DNA from: Niastella vici
GTDB lineage: Bacteria; Bacteroidota; Bacteroidia; Chitinophagales; Chitinophagaceae
Length of the DNA: 64,000 nt
Assembly: GCF_002077945.1 (NCBI RefSeq)
Contig: NZ_LVYD01000049.1
Location: forward strand, 143,884-207,883
Reading direction: 5' to 3'
The position numbers were made by a program, and so were the translations under genes. The notes under the pieces were generated by a model. The model had not been told where the DNA came from and did no database searches. It worked only from the letters and a program-made list of their open reading frames with translations. Shown one piece after another: positions 27,785-37,588 of this stretch. Every line of letters starts with the position of its first letter. Position 1 is the stretch's first letter.

Positions 27785-30178
27785 TTATTCGGTTCGCAAG
27801 CTCTTTACCGGGTTGGCCACTGCTGCCCTGAAGGCCTGCACACTGATTGTTATAATGGCTATCAGCAGTGCCAATATGCCGGCAACGGCGAATATCCACC
27901 AGCTTATTTGGGTACGGTAAGCAAAATCATTGAGCCATTTATGCATAAAATACCAGGCAACCGGCGAGGCAATAAAGAAGGAAATGATCACCAGCTTCAA
28001 AAACTCTTTTGATAACAGGTTGATGATATTTGATACAGATGCGCCCATTACTTTTCTGATGCCTATTTCGCGGGTACGTTGCATAGTGCTGTACGATGCC
28101 AGTCCCAGCAAACCCAGGCAGGAAATAAAGATGGCCAGGGCGGCAAAGTTCAGGAACAAGCGGCCAAAGCGTTCTTCACTGCGGTATTGCCGGTCAAAGA
28201 ATTCATCGAGGAAATAATAGCTGAAAGGCCGGTTAGGGATGCTGGTTTTAAATTGTTTTTCAATGTCAGCAATGGTACCCTTTATACCTGCCTGGTTCAC
28301 CTTAACTGATATTAAACCCATGCGGGGCCATTCCATACGCAGGCACAATGGTTTAATGGGGTTCTGCAGTGATTTATAATGAAAGTCTTTTATCACCCCA
28401 ACGATCTTTCCTTCACGGCCCCATTGTTTAAACCGTTTGCCAATGGCCTGGTCGGGCGAACGATAGCCAAGCGTACGCACGGCTGCTTCGTTCAGGATCA
28501 ACGCCTGGGTGGTATCTGTTTTAAATTCCCTGTTATAAGGCCGGCCTGCCGCCATTTTTATATTGTAAAGGGGAATGTAATCGAAATCCACAAAGTACAC
28601 ATCGAGGTTGGTGATCTGCAGATCCCCTTTAATATTCTCCACTTCTGAATAAGCGCCCGCGTAGCCACTGCCCGGCACGCTGCCCGATAAGGAAACCGCT
28701 TTTACGTTTGGTAAACGCGAAATTGCCTGTTTCAAAGCCTCCCTGTTCTTATCCTCGTTTGTATCAATTACCAGTACCTGGTCTTTATTAAAGCCCAGGC
28801 TCTGGTTGCGCATATAACGCATTTGCGAATACACAATGATAGTGCCTATGATCAATGCGGTAGATATGGCAAATTGTGAAATAACAAGGGTTTTGCGCAG
28901 GGTGGCCCCGCGCGAACTGGTTGCATAGCGGCCTTTCAACACTTCTATGGGGTTAAAAGACGATAATATAAATGCCGGGTAAATGCCTGCAAGCAAACCT
29001 ATTACAAGGGAGGTTGCTAAGATCAGTAACAGCAAACCGGGATTTTCAAATATGCCTTTGCTGATGGTTTTACCGGCCAGTTCATTGAATGCAGGCAAAA
29101 GCAACGCTGCCAGGCCCAGAGTTAACAGGAACGCTATTAAACAAATGATCACCGATTCACCGATGAACTGCCGGGCCAGTTGGCCTTTTATAGCCCCGGC
29201 TACTTTCCGTATCCCAACTTCCTTAGCCCTTTCCGATGCCCTTGCTGTGGTAAGGTTAATGAAGTTAATACAGGCGATAATGAGGATAAATGCAGCTATG
29301 ATAGAAAAAATATAAACATTTTTAATATTCCCCGACGACTTACTGCTCCCTAAATCCCCACGGGTTGAATGCAGGTACACATCTTTCAATTTTTCTAACA
29401 ACACAGTAGGATACATCTGGATCTGTTTCATCTCTTCTCCATTCCACTTTTCCAGAAAAGCTGGAAACTTCTTTTGCAGGGCCTGTGCGTTAGTGCCTGG
29501 CTTAAGCAGTAAATACGCATAAGGACCATAATTGCCCCACTGGTTATCGAGGTCTTTCGCCCATTCAGCTGTTAAGGTGCACATTGATAATACTACATCG
29601 CTTTTTATCTGCGAGTTTTCAGGCATATCTTTCATTATGCCTGTTACTGTGGCCGGTACCGCCCCGCCCGTTATCAATAGGGTTTTACCAAACGCATCGT
29701 CTTTCCCGAAATATTTTTTAGCTGCTGTTTCCGATAGTACTACGCTAAAGGGGTGTATTAATGCAGTACGTACATCTCCCCTGATCAACCGGAAATTAAA
29801 TATTTGAAAGAATGCTGAATCGGCCCATATGGCGCCTTCTTCCATGAATTTAATATCGTCTTTTCTAAACAATACATTGTCAGGGTTCACGCGGGTATAT
29901 GCTTCCACTTCAGGAAAATCGAGCTTTGCGTGAGGGGCAACCGGCCAGGCCGGACCACTGGTAGGAATTAGTTCTGTAGGTGTTTTCAGGTCTGTTACGA
30001 TCCGGTATATACGATCGGCTTTTGTATGAAAAGAATCATAGCTTAATTCAAAGCGTACATACAGGAAGATCAGTAAACAGGCCGTCATGCCTACGGCTAA
30101 TCCCATGATATTGATAAAGGAGAATACCCGGTGGCGCCACAGGTTTCGAAATGCGATCTTGAAATAGTTCTTTAACAT
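27785..30178 (-). CDS. MacB/FtsX-like ABC permease P3
   Basis: A 797-residue permease, the third of five. Coupling segments are KEVGIRKVAGAIKGQLARQF and REIGIRKVMGASVSNIINLL, and the C-terminus is NPVKSLRTE. The N-terminal block LKNYFKIAFRNLWRHRVFSF is shared with P1. Its stop codon directly abuts the heptad pair that separates it from P2. Confidence 0.9.
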   Translation of the reverse strand: MLKNYFKIAFRNLWRHRVFSFINIMGLAVGMTACLLIFLYVRFELSYDSFHTKADRIYRIVTDLKTPTELIPTSGPAWPVAPHAKLDFPEVEAYTRVNPDNVLFRKDDIKFMEEGAIWADSAFFQIFNFRLIRGDVRTALIHPFSVVLSETAAKKYFGKDDAFGKTLLITGGAVPATVTGIMKDMPENSQIKSDVVLSMCTLTAEWAKDLDNQWGNYGPYAYLLLKPGTNAQALQKKFPAFLEKWNGEEMKQIQMYPTVLLEKLKDVYLHSTRGDLGSSKSSGNIKNVYIFSIIAAFILIIACINFINLTTARASERAKEVGIRKVAGAIKGQLARQFIGESVIICLIAFLLTLGLAALLLPAFNELAGKTISKGIFENPGLLLLILATSLVIGLLAGIYPAFILSSFNPIEVLKGRYATSSRGATLRKTLVISQFAISTALIIGTIIVYSQMRYMRNQSLGFNKDQVLVIDTNEDKNREALKQAISRLPNVKAVSLSGSVPGSGYAGAYSEVENIKGDLQITNLDVYFVDFDYIPLYNIKMAAGRPYNREFKTDTTQALILNEAAVRTLGYRSPDQAIGKRFKQWGREGKIVGVIKDFHYKSLQNPIKPLCLRMEWPRMGLISVKVNQAGIKGTIADIEKQFKTSIPNRPFSYYFLDEFFDRQYRSEERFGRLFLNFAALAIFISCLGLLGLASYSTMQRTREIGIRKVMGASVSNIINLLSKEFLKLVIISFFIASPVAWYFMHKWLNDFAYRTQISWWIFAVAGILALLIAIITISVQAFRAAVANPVKSLRTE

Positions 30179-30287
30179 GGCTTTATTGTTAACTATTATT
30201 CTCTAATTGACTGGTTGTTTTATTCCCGTTCTCCAACTCTTTATCCCGCTATTCGCGGAACCTCCTCATAAGGTTTCCCCAAAAAAA

Positions 30288-32705
30288 TCACTCATTTTTT
30301 AAAGCTACGACCGGGTTGGCCAGCGCCGCCCTTACTGCCTGAAAACTGATGGTAGTAACGGCAACAAGTATGGCAAAAAAGCCGGTGAGGGCAAATACCC
30401 ACCAGGTAATATTGATACGCCAGGCATATGCCTGCAACCAGTTGTGCATGCAATACCAGGCGAGGGGAGAGGCGATCACCAGGGCTACCGCTATCAGCTT
30501 TATAAAATCTTTTGACAACAACCCCACCACCTGGCTTACTGTGGCGCCCATTACTTTTCTTATGCCGATCTCTTTGGTGCGGTTAATGGCCGTTAACGCT
30601 GCCAGCCCAAACAAACCCAAACAGGCCAGGAAAATGGAAATGCCGCCAGCCCAACCTGCAATGGCGCTCCAGCGTTCTTCCGATCTGTAAAACGCATCGA
30701 ACTTTTCATCTACAAAGCTGTACTCGAATGGCGCATCGGGCACCAGCTGTTTCCAGGTATTGTTGAGCAGCGCCAGTTTGGTAGCGGGGTCTCCGGCTGT
30801 GAGCCGTACAAAAAAACGGGAAGCATTTAAATTGGCCGGGCGGTAAAATAGCTGCGGCCTAACCGCCCGCGTAAGGTCTTCAAAGTTGAAATCGTGCGCC
30901 ACGCCAATGATCGTTTGTGGCTTTCTTCCATTTCCTTTTCCTTCAACCAATTGTTTACCCAATGCATCTGTTATGGTGGTGCCCAGTACATCACGTACCA
31001 ATGCTTCATTTACAATAATGGCGTTCGTACTGTCTGAGGCAAGGGCGGCATTAAAATTCCGTCCGGCTATTATTTGCATGCCCATCGCATTCAAAAAATT
31101 ATAATCGCCGGGGTATTCAATAACGCCTGTCACTTCGCCCTTGTAATTACGATATCCCCGGCCCATTTGGCCTTCGTTTGAACCCAGTCCCATTTCAGCT
31201 GCCGTTACGCTTACAATGCCGGTATTTGATTCAATGGCCTGTTTATACAGGGGATATATTTTTTTTGAATCGATGCTTCCGGTATTGATCATCACCACGT
31301 TCTCTTTATTAAAACCGATATTCTTTGACCGCATGAACGATAGCTGCTGTAAAATGATGATGGTTGAAATGATCAATCCTATCGAAAGCACAAATTGTAA
31401 GGTTACCAGGGAACGGGTGAACAGGTTGGAGCCGCCCACACGTATTTTGCTTTTCAGCACTTCTACCGGTTTAAATGCCGATAGCACCAGGGCAGGATAA
31501 CTGCCGGCCAGCAAGCCTGCCAATACTGTTAAACCGGTCAACAGCCAGCAGAGTTCGGGGAAACGGGTGAGTGAAAAGTGCAGCTCGCGATCGGCGAGCT
31601 GATTGAACAGCGGCAACAGCGTATAGGCCAGTACCAGTCCGGCAACGGCCGAGAACACACTAAGCAGCAGCGATTCTGCCAAAAATTGTCCCATCAATTG
31701 TTTGCGCTGGCTGCCCATTACTTTTCTTAACCCGATCTCTTTGGCCCGCCCTGCCGAGCGGCCAATAGCGAGGGTGGTGAAATTAATACAGGCTATTATC
31801 AAAACGGCGGCGGCAATGGTGATCAGTATCCAGATGTTCCGGGGATTATTACCTCCTTCTACCTGCGGGTTCATATGAATATCACGCAGCGGTTGTAAGC
31901 GAAAGCTCGCCTGCACGGCCTCCTTTTCTTTTTTAGCTTTTGGCCGTTCATCGGGCAAATATTTTAGCCTGAATAACGCCAGTCGTTTGCGTTCACCGGC
32001 CAGGCGGCTGCCGGGTTTCAATTGCACGAACGCTTCCATGCCAATGGTCATATGCCAGTTATTGCTGCTTTCCTGCACCATGGTCGTTTGGGCAAAATGC
32101 TCAAAATTGCACAGGATATTAAACTGTACCGATGAGTTGGCAGGTATGTTTTCTGCAACGCCGCTGATCGTAAAAGGTTCAAACGCCGTATCGGTCTTTA
32201 TCTCGAGCGCTTTTCCAACTACATTGGTGGTGCCAAATAATTGCAGGGCTTTTTCTTTCGTAAGTACAATATGCCGGGGATCCTGCAACACAGTCTGGCT
32301 ATTGCCATACAAAAGGGGAAAGGAAAATACATGAAAGATATCTTTATCGGCAAAGGTGATAGAGGTATGAAAAACATTGTTATTTACCCGGGCCAAACAA
32401 CCTGTTCCTCTCATGCGTACGGCATACTCCACATCGGGAAAATCTTTTTTCATAGCCGGGGCAACAGGCGTACATACCGAGCCGCTTCCACCGGCTTCGC
32501 GGCCTTCGCCTTCCCACCATTCAACAATGCGGTATATGCGGTTGGCATTTGTATGAAACCGGTCGTAGCTGAATTCATTCACTGCATACAACAGGAACAA
32601 ACTAAAGCAGGCAATGCCTATTGACAGTCCGGATATATTTATAACCGTCAACACTTTTTGTTGCGCGAGGTTGCGAAGGGCGATCTTGATATAGTGTTTA
32701 AGCAT
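30288..32705 (-). CDS. MacB/FtsX-like ABC permease P4
   Basis: An 805-residue permease. Coupling segments are KEIGLRKVMGSQRKQLMGQF and KEIGIRKVMGATVSQVVGLL; the C-terminus NPVVALKNE is identical to that of P5. The last about 40 codons and about 60 bases of 3' flank are nearly the same as those of P5, and similar to P1, pointing to a recent shared origin or conversion of this end only. Confidence 0.9.
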   Translation of the reverse strand: MLKHYIKIALRNLAQQKVLTVINISGLSIGIACFSLFLLYAVNEFSYDRFHTNANRIYRIVEWWEGEGREAGGSGSVCTPVAPAMKKDFPDVEYAVRMRGTGCLARVNNNVFHTSITFADKDIFHVFSFPLLYGNSQTVLQDPRHIVLTKEKALQLFGTTNVVGKALEIKTDTAFEPFTISGVAENIPANSSVQFNILCNFEHFAQTTMVQESSNNWHMTIGMEAFVQLKPGSRLAGERKRLALFRLKYLPDERPKAKKEKEAVQASFRLQPLRDIHMNPQVEGGNNPRNIWILITIAAAVLIIACINFTTLAIGRSAGRAKEIGLRKVMGSQRKQLMGQFLAESLLLSVFSAVAGLVLAYTLLPLFNQLADRELHFSLTRFPELCWLLTGLTVLAGLLAGSYPALVLSAFKPVEVLKSKIRVGGSNLFTRSLVTLQFVLSIGLIISTIIILQQLSFMRSKNIGFNKENVVMINTGSIDSKKIYPLYKQAIESNTGIVSVTAAEMGLGSNEGQMGRGYRNYKGEVTGVIEYPGDYNFLNAMGMQIIAGRNFNAALASDSTNAIIVNEALVRDVLGTTITDALGKQLVEGKGNGRKPQTIIGVAHDFNFEDLTRAVRPQLFYRPANLNASRFFVRLTAGDPATKLALLNNTWKQLVPDAPFEYSFVDEKFDAFYRSEERWSAIAGWAGGISIFLACLGLFGLAALTAINRTKEIGIRKVMGATVSQVVGLLSKDFIKLIAVALVIASPLAWYCMHNWLQAYAWRINITWWVFALTGFFAILVAVTTISFQAVRAALANPVVALKNE

Positions 32706-32769
32706 CTCCTTGTATTTATTGCTGGTTTTTTTACAGGAACGGGTTCCTTACCCGCTGTGCAGGGGCTTC

Positions 32770-32788
32770 ATCCCGCTATTCGCGGGAT
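32770..32788. repeat. Small hairpin after permease P5
   Basis: ATCCCGC/GCGGGAT with loop TATTC, equivalent to 22612-22630 and to a degenerate copy at 30243-30260. Each sits 25-45 bases after a permease stop codon and has no T-run, so it may mark an mRNA 3' boundary or stabiliser rather than a terminator. Confidence 0.6.
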
Positions 32789-32813
32789 CTCCGTATAAGG
32801 TTTACCCGAAAAA

Positions 32814-35234
32814 TCACTCATTTTTTAAAGCTACGACCGGGTTGGCCAGCGCCGCCCTGATCGCTTGTACACTCACCGTAAGCAAGGCGATCAACATAGC
32901 GATGCCTGCGGCCACAATAAACATCCAGGCGGTCAAATGTACCCGGTAAGCAAAGTCGAGCAGCCATTGGTGCATGATCCAGTACGATAAGGGAAATGCG
33001 ATGATACAGGCAATGAGCACCAGTTTTATAAATTGTTTCGATAACATACCGGTGACCTGGGTTACACTGGCGCCAAGCACTTTGCGGATGCCTATTTCCC
33101 GGGCCCGTTGTTGGGCCGTATAGGTGGCCAGGCCAAACAAACCCATACAGGCAACCAGTATGGTCAATAAGGTAAAGATGTTCAGTATGCGGCTGGTGGT
33201 TTGTTCTGCTTTATAAGTTTTATTATATAATTCGTCCATGAACGACCAGGCAAAAGGTTCTTCCGGATTAAAAGCGGCCCATTGTTGTTTCATAGTGTTG
33301 AGCAGGCCGCTGATGTCGTTGGTTTTTACTTTTACGATCAAACCGGTTTCAGGGTGCAATACCATCAACAGCGGTGTAATGGCTTCGTGCAACGATTTGA
33401 AATGGAAATCCTTTACCACGCCAATAACCGTATAAACTGCGTTGAGCCCGTGGTCTGAATTTTCCCTGATAATTCTTTTACCAATGGCATCATTGCCCCA
33501 GCCAAAAGCCCGGGCTGCGGTTTCATTAATGAGCATGGCCTGCGAATCGGTTGGCATCGATGGGGAGAAGTTTCTGCCCACCGCCATTTGCATACCCATG
33601 GTAGCGATATACCGCTCGTCGATCTTGTATTCCAGCGTTTTCATAAGCTGGTTTTGCTGTCCCTCAGGGTATGCCAGTGCGTTATTGTTAAAGCTGGGAC
33701 CGGCAGGTTTGTAGCCTGAGATGGTCACATTTTCAATACGCGGGTCGTTCAATAGCTGGTCCCTGAACACCCGTTCATTTTTTCCCAGCGACCAGGTGTT
33801 ATTGAGTACCAGTAACTGGTCTTTATTATAACCTAACCTGGTGTTTTGAATAAATTTCATTTGTTCGTATACCACAATGGTGCCGGTGATCAAACAAATG
33901 GCTATCAGGAACTGGAAGACGATCAACCCGCTTCTGAAATTATAGGTGTTGATGGATGTAGTGAACTTACCTTTCAGCGTGGTTATAGGATTGAAAGAAG
34001 ATAAAAAGAATGCAGGGTACAATCCGGCGAGTACGCTTACCAGTATACCCAGGCCGGTGAGGCTGAGCACTGGTTTCAGCTGGAAATTAAAAGAAAGAGC
34101 TTTACCACTGAGCTCATTGAATACGGGCAGGGCCATTTGAACCAGTACAGCCGAAATGCATAGCGCCAGCCCGGTGATGAGCACCGACTCTAACAGGAAT
34201 TGTTTTACCAGGTCCTGTTTGCGCGAACCCATTACTTTTCTTACGCCTACTTCTTTGGCGCGTTTGGCGGCGCCGGCGGTAGAAAGATTTATAAAATTGA
34301 TGCAGGCGATCAGTAACATGAACAACGCAATGGCACTGAAAATATATACATACCGTAGATCGCCACCGGGCTCAAATTCAGAGCTGGAATCTCCATGCAG
34401 GTGAATACGGGTCAGGGGTTGCAATGCAAACCCCAGTTCATTGCCTTTGTTACGGAATTGAGCCAGGTTAAGGCCCATCGATTGTTGTATCTGCGGCCCC
34501 ATGTATTTCTCCACCATGCCCGGCATTTTGGCTTCCAGTTTTTTATAATTGTATCCATTCTGCAATACCGCATAGGTAAAATAGTTAGAGGCCATCCAGG
34601 TATTGCTGGCTGCTTCGGGATCACTGGCCATGGAACCAAACAGATCGAAATGAAAATGCGAGTTGGCCGGTATTTTATCAAATACGCCGGTTACGGTAAA
34701 TGGGGGTGAATTATTGCTTTTTGTAAAGGGGATCAGTTTACCCATGGGGTTCTCATTGCCAAAATATTTTTGCGCCATTTCTTTGGAAATGACCATGGAG
34801 TAGGGGTGCTGCAAGGCAGTTTTGGGATCGCCCTGTATAAAAGGAATGGTGAAGATGGTAAAGAAGTTGGCATCAACAAAGACCATGGAAGCGTCTGTGA
34901 ACAATTTCCCATTGATGAGCACACGCGGATGCCCCAGGGTGCGCAGCCTGGTGGCATCTTTTACCTCGGGATAATCGCTCTGTAAAGCACGGGCCACCGG
35001 TGGCATCACATTGCTTTCATTTATTTTTCCGCCATTGATACTGGCCCTGAAAACGATCCGGTATATGTTGTTTGCATTGGTATTATAGCGGTCGTAGCTC
35101 AACTCGTCCTGCACAAACAACAGGATGATGAAACAAACCGCCATGCCAATAGACAGGCCCAGGATGTTGATGGCAGAAAAGCTTTTATTACGAAGCAAAC
35201 TGCGCCAGGCGATCTTTAGATGATTCCTAAACAT
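32814..35234 (-). CDS. MacB/FtsX-like ABC permease P5
   Basis: An 806-residue permease, the first of the five in transcription order. Coupling segments are KEVGVRKVMGSRKQDLVKQF and REIGIRKVLGASVTQVTGML, with the same N-terminal anchor and two periplasmic domains as its paralogues. It starts one base after ATPase 2 ends, so this pair is the tightest ATPase-permease unit in the locus. Confidence 0.9.
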   Translation of the reverse strand: MFRNHLKIAWRSLLRNKSFSAINILGLSIGMAVCFIILLFVQDELSYDRYNTNANNIYRIVFRASINGGKINESNVMPPVARALQSDYPEVKDATRLRTLGHPRVLINGKLFTDASMVFVDANFFTIFTIPFIQGDPKTALQHPYSMVISKEMAQKYFGNENPMGKLIPFTKSNNSPPFTVTGVFDKIPANSHFHFDLFGSMASDPEAASNTWMASNYFTYAVLQNGYNYKKLEAKMPGMVEKYMGPQIQQSMGLNLAQFRNKGNELGFALQPLTRIHLHGDSSSEFEPGGDLRYVYIFSAIALFMLLIACINFINLSTAGAAKRAKEVGVRKVMGSRKQDLVKQFLLESVLITGLALCISAVLVQMALPVFNELSGKALSFNFQLKPVLSLTGLGILVSVLAGLYPAFFLSSFNPITTLKGKFTTSINTYNFRSGLIVFQFLIAICLITGTIVVYEQMKFIQNTRLGYNKDQLLVLNNTWSLGKNERVFRDQLLNDPRIENVTISGYKPAGPSFNNNALAYPEGQQNQLMKTLEYKIDERYIATMGMQMAVGRNFSPSMPTDSQAMLINETAARAFGWGNDAIGKRIIRENSDHGLNAVYTVIGVVKDFHFKSLHEAITPLLMVLHPETGLIVKVKTNDISGLLNTMKQQWAAFNPEEPFAWSFMDELYNKTYKAEQTTSRILNIFTLLTILVACMGLFGLATYTAQQRAREIGIRKVLGASVTQVTGMLSKQFIKLVLIACIIAFPLSYWIMHQWLLDFAYRVHLTAWMFIVAAGIAMLIALLTVSVQAIRAALANPVVALKNE

Positions 35235-35235
35235 G

Positions 35236-35913
35236 TTATACCATTATGTTCTCCAGTACGGTTTGTCCGTCGAGCATACGAATGATGCGATGGCTGTAAC
35301 GTGCATCGTGTTCGCTGTGCGTAACCATTATTATGGTGGTGCCCTGTTCGTTGAGATCGGTGAGCAGGGTCATCACTTCGTTACCATTGCTGCTGTCGAG
35401 GTTACCCGTAGGCTCATCGGCCAGTATGAGTTTGGGATTATTTACCACAGCCCTCGCCACCGCCACGCGTTGTTGCTGGCCACCGCTCAGTTGTTGGGGG
35501 TAGTGGTTGCGGCGGTGCATGATCTGCATTTTATCAAGCACTTCCTCCACACGCTTTTTACGGTCGCCCGCTTTTACCCCGGTATATATCAGCGGTAATT
35601 CTACATTTTCAAACACGGTGAGCTCATCGATCAGGTTAAAGCTCTGGAAAACGAAACCGATATTGTGCTTGCGCAGATCGGCCCGTTTGCGTTCGTTAAA
35701 ATGCGCTACTTCAATATTGTTGAACAGGAAGCTGCCGTTATCCGGGTCATCGAGCAGTCCCAGGATATTCAATAAAGTAGATTTGCCACATCCCGAAGGG
35801 CCCATAATGGCTACAAATTCGCCTTCTTTAACATCTATGGAGATTTTGTTCAATGCTACTGTTTCAACCTCTTCTGTGCGATAGATTTTTTCGAGATCCC
35901 GGATCTTTATCAT
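35236..35913 (-). CDS. ABC transporter ATPase 2 (MacB/LolD type)
   Basis: A 225-residue nucleotide-binding subunit with canonical motifs: Walker A GPSGCGKST (38-46), signature LSGGQQQRVAVARA, Walker B LILADEP, and the MacB/LolD marker SFNLIDELTVFENV. It should energise the five permeases that follow. It is about 50% alike to ATPase 1 by eye but keeps the Arg of the signature motif. The gap to the small peptide gene upstream is 29 bases. Confidence 0.93.
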   Translation of the reverse strand: MIKIRDLEKIYRTEEVETVALNKISIDVKEGEFVAIMGPSGCGKSTLLNILGLLDDPDNGSFLFNNIEVAHFNERKRADLRKHNIGFVFQSFNLIDELTVFENVELPLIYTGVKAGDRKKRVEEVLDKMQIMHRRNHYPQQLSGGQQQRVAVARAVVNNPKLILADEPTGNLDSSNGNEVMTLLTDLNEQGTTIIMVTHSEHDARYSHRIIRMLDGQTVLENIMV

Positions 35914-35942
35914 GTGCTGTATGGTTTGAATTATAGAGTTAT

Positions 35943-36134
35943 TTAAAAATTATTGAAAAGATGAATGGGCAACAGCTGCACATCATCGATCATCATGGTG
36001 ACCACTTTAGCCGGTGTTGTTACGGTAGTGGCCTGTTTGCCTGTACAACCTGTTCCGTTGCAGCACCTGTTGGGCGAAGCCGCCAGGCTGGCGCAGATCA
36101 GAATGACGAGTATACAGATAAATTTTGGCTTCAT
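35943..36134 (-). CDS. Putative small secreted cysteine-containing peptide
   Basis: A 63-codon frame between hlyD and ATPase 2. It starts with a good Sec signal (KPKFICILVILICASLAAS) and the remainder is short, with a Cys cluster NRCCNGTGCTG followed by a Thr/Val-rich tail. It has no lipobox. Its position inside an exporter operon, its orientation and its signal peptide make it a candidate real gene, perhaps a substrate or accessory of the transporter. I do not recognise a family, and a chance frame in a 300-base gap cannot be excluded. Confidence 0.5.
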   Translation of the reverse strand: MKPKFICILVILICASLAASPNRCCNGTGCTGKQATTVTTPAKVVTMMIDDVQLLPIHLFNNF

Positions 36135-36148
36135 TTTATAATGTTTGT

Positions 36149-36208
36149 GTTACAGGTTTCAGGTTACAGGTTATAACCCCCTGCAACTTGCAACTTGTAA
36201 CCTGTAAC
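36149..36208. repeat. Inverted pair of heptad arrays after hlyD
   Basis: Left (36149-36176): GTTACAG, GTTTCAG, GTTACAG, GTTATAA. Right (36181-36208): CTGCAAC, TTGCAAC, TTGTAAC, CTGTAAC. The spacer is only 4 bases, so the RNA forms a long imperfect hairpin 6 bases beyond the hlyD stop codon, which could tune downstream expression. Confidence 0.85.
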
Positions 36209-36214
36209 AAATTG

Positions 36215-37471
36215 CTATTCTTTCTTCAATACCAGTATCTCCATGTTGCCATAGTTCTCGTAGGAGGAAGTAACCACCTTGTCGCCCGGTTTCAATCCTT
36301 CCATCACTTCATAGTAATCGGGGTTCTGGCGGTTCAGCTGTATGTCCACCCGGTACGCTGTTTTTCCGTCTTCACTTACTTTAAAGATCCAGTTGCCGCC
36401 GGTTGTTTGATAAAAACCGCCTTTGGGCACCAGTATGGCTTCCGTTTCATCGCTGAGGGCCAGCAATATCTGCAGCGTTTGTCCGCGGCGGATACCCTGT
36501 GGCACTTCGCCAACAAATTCCATATCAACCTGAAAACGGTTGCTGACTACCTGGGTATACACTTTCTTTATCTTCAGCTTATATTCTTTGTTCGCGAATG
36601 TAAACTTTGCGGTTAACCCGGTGAACACGTTTGAGATATAATGTTCATCAATATCGGCCCTGATCTTGAAACCTGTGGCCGCGTCTATCTGGCCCAGCCG
36701 GGTGCCGGCGCTGATGTTCTGCCCAATTTCGGCATCAAACGAAGTGAGCTGTCCGCCAATGGGCGCTTTCACTACCAGGTCGCCAACTTTCTTTTTCATG
36801 AGGTCGAGCGCCTTTTTCATATTCAGGTACGATTGCTCCTGTTGCTGCAGTTGAATTTTGTTGGTGGCCGAATCCTGCCGCATAATATCCTCGGTCAGTT
36901 TCTTCCGGCGCACCTGGTACTGGTAGGCATTCTCGGCCTGCAGGTATTCCTGCGAACCGATCACTTTTTGCGCAATCAGTTTTTTATTCAGGTTGTATAA
37001 ACGTTCTGCTTCTTTCAGGGCATTATCTACCTCAGCCATCTGGTTCAACCGGGATACGGTATTTTGCTGGGCATTGTTGCGGGCGATCTGCATTTGCGTC
37101 AATACGTTGAACACACTGGTTTCCTGGTTGGCCAGGCTTAATTCCAGGTCGGGGTTGCTGAGGCGTAGGATGGGCTGGCCTTCCTGCATTACGGTGCCGT
37201 CTTCAACGAACTTCTGTTCTACCCGGCCGCCTTCCTGCGCATCGAGATAAATAGAGGTTTGTGGTAATACGATGCCGTTAATGGGTATGGTAACCTGGAA
37301 AGGCCCTTTTTTAACTTCACTAATGGTGATACGTTCGGTATCTACGTTCAGGCGGCTTTTTCCGGCAGTGAAATAGTAACTGGCGCCAATCAGCAGGGCG
37401 ATCGCTGTAATGCCGGCGATGGTAAGAATCCGTTTAAAGGTCCATGTCTTTTTTTCAATAACTCTATCCAC
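36215..37471 (-). CDS. HlyD/RND-type periplasmic adaptor protein
   Basis: A 418-residue membrane-fusion protein. An N-terminal anchor (about residues 14-34) is followed by a half-lipoyl segment (QTSIYLDAQEGGRVEQKFVEDGTVMQEGQPILRLSNPD), a long alpha-hairpin coiled coil (about 105-240), the second lipoyl half (VVKAPIGGQLTSFDAEIGQNISAGTRLG) and beta-barrel/membrane-proximal domains. It would link the MacB-like permeases to TolC. It is the first gene of the operon and is transcribed divergently from the response regulator. Confidence 0.9.
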   Translation of the reverse strand: MDRVIEKKTWTFKRILTIAGITAIALLIGASYYFTAGKSRLNVDTERITISEVKKGPFQVTIPINGIVLPQTSIYLDAQEGGRVEQKFVEDGTVMQEGQPILRLSNPDLELSLANQETSVFNVLTQMQIARNNAQQNTVSRLNQMAEVDNALKEAERLYNLNKKLIAQKVIGSQEYLQAENAYQYQVRRKKLTEDIMRQDSATNKIQLQQQEQSYLNMKKALDLMKKKVGDLVVKAPIGGQLTSFDAEIGQNISAGTRLGQIDAATGFKIRADIDEHYISNVFTGLTAKFTFANKEYKLKIKKVYTQVVSNRFQVDMEFVGEVPQGIRRGQTLQILLALSDETEAILVPKGGFYQTTGGNWIFKVSEDGKTAYRVDIQLNRQNPDYYEVMEGLKPGDKVVTSSYENYGNMEILVLKKE

Positions 37472-37588
37472 TGTATAAATTTTTTAATGTAATCCTGCAT
37501 ACCCTTGCCAATAACAATATGCCAGAATATAAGAAGGGTGATTACCAGTTATTTAGACCGTAAATTACTATAATGCTGTTCGCAACCA

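Noticed and set aside
37472..37560. Possible sigma54 -24/-12 element (TGGCA ... TGCA) before hlyD
   Set aside because: GG and GC are separated by 9 bases, not the strict 10, so it is not claimed as a promoter.
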